From positions 620,001 through 684,000 of the forward strand of contig NZ_CP189974.1 in the NCBI RefSeq assembly GCF_051549785.1: DNA of 64,000 nt, read 5' to 3'. The number at the start of each line of letters is the position of its first letter. The stretch's first letter is position 1. Source of the DNA: Caldatribacterium sp051549785. GTDB taxonomy: Bacteria > Atribacterota > Atribacteria > Atribacterales > Caldatribacteriaceae. Shown in pieces: positions 32,621-39,594 of this stretch. The notes under the pieces are model-generated. The model was not told the origin of the DNA. It made no database searches and saw only the letters and a program-made list of their open reading frames with translations. Both the position numbers and the translations under genes were made by a program.

Positions 32621-33721
32621 ATGGAGTATAAGAGCCTTGCTATCTCGTTCCGCATTGAGTTGGGGTTCCACGCCGCCAACAATGAAGGTGCTGGCGGCAC
32701 AAATGTGATGGAGCCTCGACGTATTACTGTGGGCGACAAGGAATATGACGGTATCAGCGGTGAAATCATCCGCCATCACATTCTTGAAGAGTTCGTCAAA
32801 CTCTGTCGGGACAATGGAGTTTCGCTTCATCAGCGCTGCCATGGTCTTGTTCCAGATCGGTGTAGGGAAGAGGTTAAACAGCGGATGCAGAACGAAAAAG
32901 TTTCAAAGCTGCTTCCAGAACAACATTACTCAGCTCTTAGTGGGGAGATTTTGAAGAATTGTGCATTATGTGACGTTGGAGGGTATCTGGTGGCTTTACA
33001 GCAACAACAAGACAAAGTCGAAGGCACACTCAAGCGCGATTCCTGCTTTGAGGTCGGATGGTTAATTTCGGAACATCCTGCTATCGTAAACTACACACAA
33101 CATAGTGCATATGATCCAGATCCGGAAAAGCACAATATATTTGTCCAGAATATGCGCAACGGCATTTATGGCGGTGTGTTGCGAATTGACCTTGACCGAA
33201 TTGGTTTCAACGATTGGTGGTGGCTAAAAGGGAATGACCAGCAGGGACAAAAAGGGAATGACCAGCAGGGACAAAAAGGGAATGACCAGCAGGGACAAAA
33301 AGGGAATGACCAGCAATATGTCATTGCTAAAGAAGAACGGGCCAAGCGCATTCGGTTGCTACTTCAAGCGATCCGTCGCTGGTTGCTCTCACCTTCGTTT
33401 GCCAAGCAGGCCGGTTGGCTCCAACACATGAGTGGGTTGCTGGAAGGAAGTATTGTGCTCTCTAAAGATGGCCCTGCGCCGTTTTGTTCGCCCATCAAGT
33501 TCGAGCTGGAAAATGGTGATCCCAACAAACCAGTTATCCGTCAAAATCGTGAATACCGAGATGTGCTGGATAAGTTGAAAGACGATTGTGGGAACACCTT
33601 GGAAGTCCATCGCTTCAACGGCCCAGCCGATTTTAAGAAAAAGATAATGATGATCGAGGAGGAGTTCGAAAAAAAGGAGGGTAGTAATGGTGGCAACAAA
33701 GGAAATCCCTCCTCAAGCTAA
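32621..33721 (+). CDS. cas7: Cas7 backbone protein (DevR/Cst2/Csa2-type)
   Basis: A 366-residue RAMP protein that forms the crRNA-coating filament of Cascade. DevR-family marks: an N-terminal strand SLAISFRIELGFHAANNEG, ISGEIIRHHILEEF, the CALCDVGGYL segment, and RDSCFEVGWLIS. Length fits the family apart from an insertion of three and a half copies of an eight-residue unit (KGNDQQGQ) at about residues 204-232, encoded by the 24-base minisatellite. It probably lies in a surface loop or thumb. AGGGAGGG precedes ATG 32621. The 3' end overlaps cas5 by 35 bases. Confidence 0.92.
   Translation: MEYKSLAISFRIELGFHAANNEGAGGTNVMEPRRITVGDKEYDGISGEIIRHHILEEFVKLCRDNGVSLHQRCHGLVPDRCREEVKQRMQNEKVSKLLPEQHYSALSGEILKNCALCDVGGYLVALQQQQDKVEGTLKRDSCFEVGWLISEHPAIVNYTQHSAYDPDPEKHNIFVQNMRNGIYGGVLRIDLDRIGFNDWWWLKGNDQQGQKGNDQQGQKGNDQQGQKGNDQQYVIAKEERAKRIRLLLQAIRRWLLSPSFAKQAGWLQHMSGLLEGSIVLSKDGPAPFCSPIKFELENGDPNKPVIRQNREYRDVLDKLKDDCGNTLEVHRFNGPADFKKKIMMIEEEFEKKEGSNGGNKGNPSSS
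33230..33315 (+). repeat. In-frame 24-bp minisatellite in cas7
   Basis: The unit GGGAATGACCAGCAGGGACA plus AAAA occurs at 33230-33253, 33254-33277 and 33278-33301, followed by a partial fourth copy (33302-33315). The copies are identical, which implies recent expansion. As the unit is 24 bases, gain or loss keeps the cas7 frame and changes the protein by eight residues each time. Confidence 0.95.
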
Positions 33722-34457
33722 ACAGCAGAGTTTTGCATCATCCCAGGAATCACAAAATGCTTGTCTCTGGCTCAAAGCGATTTACCACTTTTACGTTTTC
33801 CACTATCGAATGCCGGACACAGTGGCCATCGCAGCTATCACCCCTTTTGTGCCTTCGCCACTTACAGTAAAAATGAGCATGGTTGCAGCTTTGCTTCAAC
33901 GTGGGGAGCACAATGAAGCAGAGAGGCTCGCCCCTGCACTGCCTCAGATTGAGGTGCGAGTCGTTCCTCCTTCGGCAGCGTTCTCCTTTAAAGCCTTTCT
34001 TCGCTACCGGAGCGTGCCAGCAGTCGAGTCTGCAATTAGTTTAGATGAAACGGGGAGCTTCTATCCGTCCCGTCCACATACTCGTGAATATGCGCTTTTT
34101 GCCGATGATCTGACCGTTTTCATTGGGTTGCGGGATGGCCAACTTAAGCCGGTAGTCGAGAAAGCACTTTGTTCTATTCGGTATCTGGGATGCAAAGATT
34201 CCCAGGTTTGGTGTCGTAAGGTGGAAGTGGTGACGTTTGATGAAGTACAAGGTGCACCTCATGTTGTTCCTTTTTCGGAAGGGCTTACAGGTGTAATGAT
34301 TTTGGGCGCTGATTTTGCGGATGACGCAAGGTTGACCCTGAAAGACTTGATTCCAGGCAGTCGCAAGAAAGAGCATTACCGGAACTCTCCGTTTGTTTTG
34401 CCCGGGAGGATATTCGTTAAGGGACGAGCCCGAATATTTGTGAGGCGAGATGTTTAG
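33687..34457 (+). CDS. cas5: Cas5 Cascade subunit
   Basis: A 256-residue RAMP protein that caps the 5' handle of the crRNA and contacts the large subunit. The family start appears at about residue 31 as AIYHFYVFHYRMPDTVAIAAITPFVPSPLTVKMSMVAALL, the usual Cas5 strand followed by the P-x-P-S-x-x-T helix. A beta-rich second half follows (YALFADDLTVFIGL). The first 25 residues are an unusual Gln/Ser-rich extension encoded mostly within the overlap with cas7. AAAAAGGAGGGTAGT precedes ATG 33687; the overlap suggests coupling to cas7. Confidence 0.85.
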   Translation: MVATKEIPPQAKQQSFASSQESQNACLWLKAIYHFYVFHYRMPDTVAIAAITPFVPSPLTVKMSMVAALLQRGEHNEAERLAPALPQIEVRVVPPSAAFSFKAFLRYRSVPAVESAISLDETGSFYPSRPHTREYALFADDLTVFIGLRDGQLKPVVEKALCSIRYLGCKDSQVWCRKVEVVTFDEVQGAPHVVPFSEGLTGVMILGADFADDARLTLKDLIPGSRKKEHYRNSPFVLPGRIFVKGRARIFVRRDV

Positions 34458-34501
34458 GTTTAGGAAGAGATGTGCTTCTGTTCTAGAGTAGAGGATTGTG
34501 A

Positions 34502-34786
34502 GTGGGCATAGGAGAACCTCTGGCCAAATCAGGTGAATGGCTGCAGAGTACTTACGCCAGGTCGCCCTACTGCCTCCATACTGAATATGAAGCACATCGC
34601 ACTGCGAGACAGTATCTCTTAGCGACACAGCTACTGGTGCCCGTTCCATCCGGTACCTTCTGGATGCTGAAGAGTTCGGGTAGGCTCGCATTTCTTGAGG
34701 ATGGAACGGTTCTGGCAGACGTTGCGTATGACCCTGAGTTGGGTTTGTTGCCCAGGGAGGTCGATTTGGATGCCGGGCTCGTTTGA
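34502..34786 (+). CDS. 94-residue ORF resembling a Cas3 C-terminal tail
   Basis: A small gene between cas5 and cas4. Its second half (LLVPVPSGTFWMLKSSG, LEDGTVLADVAYDPELGLL) resembles the end of Cas3 helicase proteins, where a VPxxxF strand and a YDPExGL turn close the C-terminal accessory domain. The N-terminal 40 residues are not recognised. The GTG start at 34502 directly follows an in-frame TGA and has GAGG seven bases upstream. It may be a detached Cas3 domain that still works with Cas3', a remnant of another cas3, or a novel small Cas protein. The Cas3-tail reading is inference. Confidence 0.5.
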   Translation: MGIGEPLAKSGEWLQSTYARSPYCLHTEYEAHRTARQYLLATQLLVPVPSGTFWMLKSSGRLAFLEDGTVLADVAYDPELGLLPREVDLDAGLV

Positions 34787-35310
34787 GAATATCGTGCAGG
34801 AGGTGTACCTCTACGCTACAACCGGTTATCGGTAGCTTTGTTCATGCCTACTTCATCTGCCCCCGCAAGGTCTGGCTCATGTCCCGCCAAATATGTCCTG
34901 GCGAAAGCTATGAGCTTCTTCAGATTGGGAGGCTCATACAGAGCCAGGCTTATGTCCGTGAGCACAAAGAGGTCCGTGTTGGGCACCTGGTTCTAGACCT
35001 TATTCACCGTTCGGGGAAGAATTTCGTGGTGGCCGAGGTTAAGAAGAGCTCCCGTGTCCTTGAAGCGGCAAGGATGCAGCTGGCCTTCTACCTTTTCGAG
35101 CTCAAGCAAATGGACATCGATGCAGAGGGAGAGCTTCTTTTTCCAGAAGAAAAGAGGCGGGAACCCGTGGTGCTGACCCCGGAGTTAGAGGAAAAAGTGG
35201 TAGCGGTCAAGCAGGCGGTGTCCCAGGTTGTATCGCAGCCGCTACCACCTTCTCCTCTTCGTAACCGTTACTGCAGAAGGTGTGCCTATGGGGAGTTTTG
35301 CTGGGCTTAG
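34783..35310 (+). CDS. cas4: Cas4 RecB-family nuclease
   Basis: A 175-residue PD-(D/E)XK nuclease with a 4Fe-4S cluster that trims prespacers and selects those with a PAM. The N-terminal cysteine is in FICPRKVWLM and the C-terminal three in YCRRCAYGEFC. The nuclease core is VLDLIHRSGKNFVVAEVKKSSR followed by the helix with QLAFYLFEL. The start is uncertain: TTG 34783 overlaps the stop of the 94-residue ORF and adds about 12 atypical residues before the family start IGSFVHAYFIC. An AGGAGGTG at 34797-34804 has no ATG, GTG or TTG in frame behind it. The end overlaps the region just upstream of cas1. Confidence 0.9.
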   Translation: MRISCRRCTSTLQPVIGSFVHAYFICPRKVWLMSRQICPGESYELLQIGRLIQSQAYVREHKEVRVGHLVLDLIHRSGKNFVVAEVKKSSRVLEAARMQLAFYLFELKQMDIDAEGELLFPEEKRREPVVLTPELEEKVVAVKQAVSQVVSQPLPPSPLRNRYCRRCAYGEFCWA

Positions 35311-35327
35311 CAGGGGGTACAGGTCCG

Positions 35328-36323
35328 GTGAAAAGAACCCTCTACCTCTTTTCAAGTGGCAGGCTCCAGCGCAAAGATAACACTATCTGCGTGGAAGCCC
35401 AGGAAGGTAAGAGGTATTTCCCTGTTGAGAGCGTCCGAGATATCTATGTCTTCGGTGAGGTAGACTTCAACAAGAAGCTCCTGGAGTTCCTGGAAGACAA
35501 AGCGATTATCCTCCACTTTTTTGGCTACTACGGGAACTACGTAGGGAGCTTTTACCCCCGTGAACACTATAACTCCGGTTACCTTCTCCTCAAACAGGCA
35601 GAGCACTACCTGGATCCTGCGTTGCGCCTGGAACTTGCCCGAAAGTTCGTGGAGGGGGCTTTAGCCAACATGCTTCAAGTCTTACGCTACTACAGTGCGC
35701 GGGGTAAAGAGCTCCAGTCCTTTATCGATACCATTTCTTCTTTCCTCCAGGAGGCTCTGCCCCGGTGTACCAGTGTAGAAGAGCTCATGGCCGTCGAGGG
35801 GAACGCTCGAAAGTGCTACTATGAGAGCTTCAATACCATACTGGTGGACACTCCCTTTGCGATGGAGGCAAGGAGCAAACATCCACCAGCTGATCCTCTC
35901 AATGCTGTAATGAGTTTCGGAAACTCTCTCGTGTACACCAAAATCCTCACCGAGATATACAAAACACATCTTGATCCTCGCATTGGGTACCTGCACGCCA
36001 CGAACTTCCGTCGTTTCACATTGAACCTGGACCTGGCGGAGATTTTTAAGCCTCTCTGTGCTGATCGGGTACTCTTCGCTCTTTTAGGGAAGAAGATGAT
36101 TGGTATGGAGGATTTTGAAAACGAAGGTGGTATTTGTCTCTTGAAAGAAAGGGGGCGCCGCCTTTACGTCCAAGAATTTGAGGAAAAGCTCCAGGGCACC
36201 TTTTACCACCGGCGTCTCAGGCGCAACGTGAGCTACCAGACGCTCATTCGTTTGGAGCTTTATAAGCTGGAGAAGCACCTCATAGGGGAACAGCCCTATG
36301 AGCCTTTCGTCAGCCGGTGGTAG
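35328..36323 (+). CDS. cas1: Cas1 integrase
   Basis: A 331-residue spacer-acquisition integrase. The catalytic metal ligands are visible as Glu157 (VEGNARKCYY), His223 (GYLHATNFRR) and Glu238 (LNLDLAEIFKP), all intact, in the I-A/I-B style Cas1 framework (IYVFGEVDFNKKLLEFL, FFGYYGNYVGSFYPRE). The GTG at 35328 (VKRTLYLFSSG) is chosen because the frame upstream within cas4 is not Cas1-like and AGGGGGT precedes it. It is followed by cas2 after 24 bases. Confidence 0.96.
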   Translation: MKRTLYLFSSGRLQRKDNTICVEAQEGKRYFPVESVRDIYVFGEVDFNKKLLEFLEDKAIILHFFGYYGNYVGSFYPREHYNSGYLLLKQAEHYLDPALRLELARKFVEGALANMLQVLRYYSARGKELQSFIDTISSFLQEALPRCTSVEELMAVEGNARKCYYESFNTILVDTPFAMEARSKHPPADPLNAVMSFGNSLVYTKILTEIYKTHLDPRIGYLHATNFRRFTLNLDLAEIFKPLCADRVLFALLGKKMIGMEDFENEGGICLLKERGRRLYVQEFEEKLQGTFYHRRLRRNVSYQTLIRLELYKLEKHLIGEQPYEPFVSRW

Positions 36324-36347
36324 TTTGCCTTGGGGTGACAATCTGCC

Positions 36348-36611
36348 GTGTATGTCATCATGGTTTACGACGTCGACGTGGCGCGGGTGAGCAGAGTATT
36401 GAAGGTGGCTCGTCGCTACCTTACTTGGATACAGAATTCTGTTTTAGAGGGGGAGCTCACCGAGGCCTCTTTTAAGGCTCTGCAAAAAGAGCTGGACCGT
36501 GTCGTAAACCCCAAAGAAGATTCGGTTATTTTCTATATCCTTGATAGCAAGCAGTACATCCGAAGGGAACTCCTGGGGATTCAGAAGGGTGGGGAGAAGT
36601 GGATTTTCTAA
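36348..36611 (+). CDS. cas2: Cas2 adaptation protein
   Basis: An 87-residue ferredoxin-fold protein that bridges two Cas1 dimers. It starts with the strand YVIMVYDV, whose aspartate is the conserved Cas2 residue, and continues with RYLTWIQNSVLEGELTEA, which matches I-A/I-B Cas2. The start is GTG at 36348. The stop codon ends only three bases before the array 2 leader. Confidence 0.95.
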   Translation: MYVIMVYDVDVARVSRVLKVARRYLTWIQNSVLEGELTEASFKALQKELDRVVNPKEDSVIFYILDSKQYIRRELLGIQKGGEKWIF

Positions 36612-36614
36612 AAG

Positions 36615-36783
36615 TGTCGTCGACCTCCGGTAGTGCAAAAACCCCTGGAGATCGACGACACTTCAAAAAACCCCTCTAACCCTCTTGACAGAGGGAAAAA
36701 GTTGTGATTTCATTTACATAAAGCGTACCTTGACAGGTGAACATGGTCTTCTCAAGAATCCTTATTTAAAGCCCACAAAACGG
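36615..36783 (+). promoter_or_regulatory. CRISPR leader 2
   Basis: A 169-base leader directly behind cas2, matching leader 1 (13554-13722) at all but one base. The stem-loop formed by TGTCGTCGACCTCCGG (36615-36630) and CCTGGAGATCGACGACA (36644-36660) could act both as an end structure for the cas transcript and as a leader element for Cas1-Cas2. The same TTGACA (36685-36690) is present. Confidence 0.87.
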
Positions 36784-37409
36784 GTTTGTAGCCTACCTAT
36801 GAGGGATGGAAACACCGCGAGAACCCGGAGCCTCCAGCCCTTCGGCATCGTTTGTAGCCTACCTATGAGGGATGGAAACAAGTAGAGAGTAAACATGGAA
36901 GATTGAGCTACCGTCGGTTTGTAGCCTACCTATGAGGGATGGAAACTTCTGAGAACTTCAACGTCAACTAACTCCAACACTAGTTTGTAGCCTACCTATG
37001 AGGGATGGAAACCGGGTTGGAGCTTGCGTTCTCGCAAGCTCCGTACGAAGTTTGTAGCCTACCTATGAGGGATGGAAACAGGAGCACCCGAACGTACTCC
37101 TTTCCTTCGTCTACCGTTTGTAGCCTACCTATGAGGGATGGAAACTGGCTTGCAAGCCAACGCAGGACGTCATCAAGTAGGGTTTGTAGCCTACCTATGA
37201 GGGATGGAAACTATTTTTCCTCTACTTGGGTTTGTGTCTTTCATTAAGTTTGTAGCCTACCTATGAGGGATGGAAACGGAAGCTCTTCGGTAGACGCACT
37301 TTGTTTTTCAGCAGTTTGTAGCCTACCTATGAGGGATAGAAACTGCGAACCCAGGTGGCCAGTAGTCCACCCCCTCCCAGTTTGTAGCCTACCTATGAGG
37401 GATAGAAAC
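36784..37409 (+). CRISPR. CRISPR array 2 (10 repeats, 9 spacers)
   Basis: The same 30-base repeat as array 1 begins at 36784, 36850, 36917, 36983, 37050, 37116, 37182, 37248, 37314 and 37380. Spacers are 36, 37, 36, 37, 36, 36, 36, 36 and 36 bases, all different. The last two repeats carry G to A at repeat position 25 (GGATAGAAAC), the usual decay at the leader-distal end. The array reads in the cas direction. Spacer 4 (37013-37049) contains a perfect 10-bp hairpin and spacer 6 (37146-37181) a 14-base palindrome. Confidence 0.98.
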
Positions 37410-37797
37410 ATGAAGTCTCCTCTCCCCCGGGGGATTAACCTGCAGTCATCCTCGCAGTTTGCTCTATAGCCCTGGAGAAGGGTATCCAGGGTGTTTCAGA
37501 GTGAACTCCTGCTTCGGACCGGCTGAAGTGCTTCAGTTGGCCGGTCTTCAAGTTGTTGCTATTGCAAATCCTGGGGTGTCCTGCGGACTAGAGATTTGCC
37601 AGCTTTGCCTTCGGGCAACTTTGTCGTGCCCGGGTTTTCGAGTGCATCTTTCCCGCGTCTTTCGTATCCTTCATAACCGGAATCTTCCCTCACCTTGGAA
37701 AAATCGATTTCTCGTTTTTCGGTGTCAGCTTTTGGTATCCTCACTTTACCGTCATTTTCGGAGTGATTGTCCGTAGTGATGGATGGTACGTGCAAAA
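37410..37797. other. Gene-free interval with two stem-loops
   Basis: No protein-coding segment is recognisable. CCCTGGA (37470-37476) pairs with TCCAGGG (37485-37491). A longer hairpin runs from GACCGGC (37517-37523) to GCCGGTC (37540-37546) with an inner TGAAG/CTTCA stem. Either could end array transcription or the convergent minus-strand sugar operon, whose last gene stops at 37798. A GTTTG at 37457 may be the start of a lost repeat. Confidence 0.5.
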
Positions 37798-38649
37798 TTA
37801 CCCCTTCACAGCCCCGGAGAGCAGTCCCCCAATGATGTATTTCTGGAAAAAGAGGGCGATGAACACCGGTGGGAGGCTGGCCAGAACCCCACCAGTAGCC
37901 ATCATGCCGAAATCGATAGAGTGCCGGCCAGAGAATTCGGCAATGGCCACAGGGATGGTCTTGGCCTGGGGTGTTGAGGTCAGGATGAGGGCGATGAAGA
38001 ACTCCTCCCAGGACATGAGGAAGGCAAAGAGAAGAGTGGCCACAATCCCGGGAAGGGAAAGCGGGAGGATGACCCGAAAAAGCGTTTGCAGATGGGTACA
38101 TCCGTCGATCTTTGCTGCATCTTCAAGGTCCCGGGGGATGGTGTCAAAGTAGGTGCGCATCATCCAGATGACGAAGGGGACGAGGATGGCCGAGTACACG
38201 AGGATGAGGGCCTCTCTTGTATCGAGCATTTTGAGGTTGCTGAACATCTGGTAGAGGGGAATGATGACGGCAATAGGGGGGAGCATGTACGAGAAAAGCA
38301 AAACGAAGAGCACCCGGTCTTTCCCAGGAAAGCGAAGACGAGAAAAGGCGTAGGCGGCAAGGACCCCTAAGGCCACGCAGATGACCGTCACAAAAGTCGC
38401 CACGTAGAGGCTGTTTGCCATGATTTTCCGGAATTCGCTCTCCGGACCCTGCCCGAAGAGAATGCCGGCATAGCGGGAAAACGACGGATTTTCAGGAATC
38501 CAGCGGAGGGGGATACGCAAAAGGTCCTTTAGGTCGGCAATACTCGAGATGAAGAGCCACGCTGGTGGGGCAAGGAGGAGGAAGGCCAGAAGCACCGAGA
38601 ACACCCCGATGATGATACTTCGAACGATGCGCCTTCGTCGCAAGCCCAT
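37798..38649 (-). CDS. ABC sugar transporter permease 1 (MalG type)
   Basis: A 283-residue inner-membrane permease with six helices. The EAA loop that docks the ATPase is in DLEDAAKIDGCTHLQTLFRVILPLSLPGI (about residues 172-200). LLAPPAWLFISSIADLKD at the N-terminus is typical of the MalG/CUT1 family. Start ATG 38649; AGGTGAT precedes it. It is the last gene of the operon. No ATPase (MalK) gene is found in the window, so both importers must share one encoded elsewhere. Confidence 0.92.
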   Translation of the reverse strand: MGLRRRRIVRSIIIGVFSVLLAFLLLAPPAWLFISSIADLKDLLRIPLRWIPENPSFSRYAGILFGQGPESEFRKIMANSLYVATFVTVICVALGVLAAYAFSRLRFPGKDRVLFVLLFSYMLPPIAVIIPLYQMFSNLKMLDTREALILVYSAILVPFVIWMMRTYFDTIPRDLEDAAKIDGCTHLQTLFRVILPLSLPGIVATLLFAFLMSWEEFFIALILTSTPQAKTIPVAIAEFSGRHSIDFGMMATGGVLASLPPVFIALFFQKYIIGGLLSGAVKG

Positions 38650-38658
38650 GGTATCACC

Positions 38659-39594
38659 TCAGTACTCGACCTGCCGCTTCATGGCCCGGGTATAGAGGAG
38701 CGCAAGGATGGCCACGATCAGGGTGATGAGATACGAAAGCGCTGCGCCCCGACTGAAGTGGAGGAACTTAAAGGCTTCCTGGTAAGTGAGAAAGGAAATG
38801 ACTTTGGTGGCGTTAGCCGGTCCACCCTGGGTCATGACGTAGACGATGTCAAAGACCCGAAAGGCGTCAAGGGTCCTGAGCACGAGGACCACGGTCATCG
38901 TGGGGCCAAGGAGGGGAATAGTGATTTTCCAGAGGCTCCGGAACCACCCGGCGCCGTCGACTTCAGCGGCTTCGTAGAGTTCCCGGGGGATGGTCTGGAG
39001 GCCGGCTAAAAGGAGCAACGCCACAAGGGGTGTGACCTTCCACACGTCGGCGGCAATGACGCAGTGCATGGCGCTCCAGGGCCTGGTGAGCCAGGGCTGG
39101 TACTTCTCGATGAGGCCAAGCTGCTGCAAAAGCGCATTGAATGCCCCGTAATTGGCGTTGAAAATCCACTTCCACATGATGGCATCGACGGTAATCGGCA
39201 ACGCCCAGGGCAAAAGCAAGAGGCTACGGAGGATACCTCGTCCCCAGAATTTCTCGTTGAGGAGGAGGGCAATGAAAAGCCCCAGGACCATTTCAATGGC
39301 AATAGAAACCACGGTGAAGTACGCCGTCCTCCCCACGGAGCTCCAGAAGTACCCGCTTTTGAGGATATCGACGTAGTTGGCCAGGCCCACGAAGGGGGTT
39401 CCCGCTCCTCTCCTGGTGAGGTCAACCTGGAAGAGGCTGAGGTACAGCGAAAGCCCCATGGGGTAGAAAATGATAACGCCGATGAAGACAAAAGAGGGGA
39501 GGATGAGCGCCCAGGCAAAGGTGGTTTCTCTTCGCTTGAGGAAACCCCCTCTGGGGTAGACCCCAGAGGGGGCCAGTGCGGTTTTACTGCGCAT
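38659..39594 (-). CDS. ABC sugar transporter permease 1 (MalF type)
   Basis: A 311-residue six-helix permease. The EAA loop is in PRELYEAAEVDGAGWFRSLWKITIPLLGPT (about residues 190-219); FIGVIIFYPMGLSLYLSLFQVDL is the first helix. The start is not simple: the only good in-frame ATG (39594) lies inside the end of the binding-protein gene with GGAG four bases upstream. The first 20 codons then contain the 12-bp stem-loop. The first membrane helix follows immediately. Partner of the MalG-type protein at 37798-38649. Confidence 0.88.
   Translation of the reverse strand: MRSKTALAPSGVYPRGGFLKRRETTFAWALILPSFVFIGVIIFYPMGLSLYLSLFQVDLTRRGAGTPFVGLANYVDILKSGYFWSSVGRTAYFTVVSIAIEMVLGLFIALLLNEKFWGRGILRSLLLLPWALPITVDAIMWKWIFNANYGAFNALLQQLGLIEKYQPWLTRPWSAMHCVIAADVWKVTPLVALLLLAGLQTIPRELYEAAEVDGAGWFRSLWKITIPLLGPTMTVVLVLRTLDAFRVFDIVYVMTQGGPANATKVISFLTYQEAFKFLHFSRGAALSYLITLIVAILALLYTRAMKRQVEY
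39545..39572 (-). terminator. Perfect 12-bp stem-loop between binding protein 1 and MalF1
   Basis: CCCCCTCTGGGG (39545-39556) and CCCCAGAGGGGG (39561-39572) pair fully around a 4-base loop; on the minus strand TTTCCTC follows. It lies 11 bases after the binding-protein stop and within the first codons of the permease, where it can attenuate transcription or limit ribosome entry. Confidence 0.7.

Noticed and set aside
34770..34835. Small frame MPGSFENIVQEVYLYATTGYR between the 94-residue ORF and cas4
   Set aside because: Only 21 codons and embedded in two overlapping frames; no ribosome binding site. The AGGAGGTG inside it may be chance.
27600..36611. Type III or mixed type I/III CRISPR locus
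   Set aside because: No Cas10, Csm or Cmr-like gene is seen; helicase, HD nuclease and DevR-type Cas7 define a type I system. The exact subtype (I-A versus I-B-like) is left open.
13724..37410. Transposon or integrase-bounded island between the two arrays
   Set aside because: No transposase, integrase or target-site duplication was found; the shared leaders are explained by CRISPR duplication.
36685..37469. Short plus-strand frames with repeated CSLPMRDGN
   Set aside because: These are translations of the CRISPR repeats, not proteins.
37410..37797. A hidden small gene after array 2
   Set aside because: The open frames there have no ribosome binding site and no protein-like composition; only stem-loops are visible.
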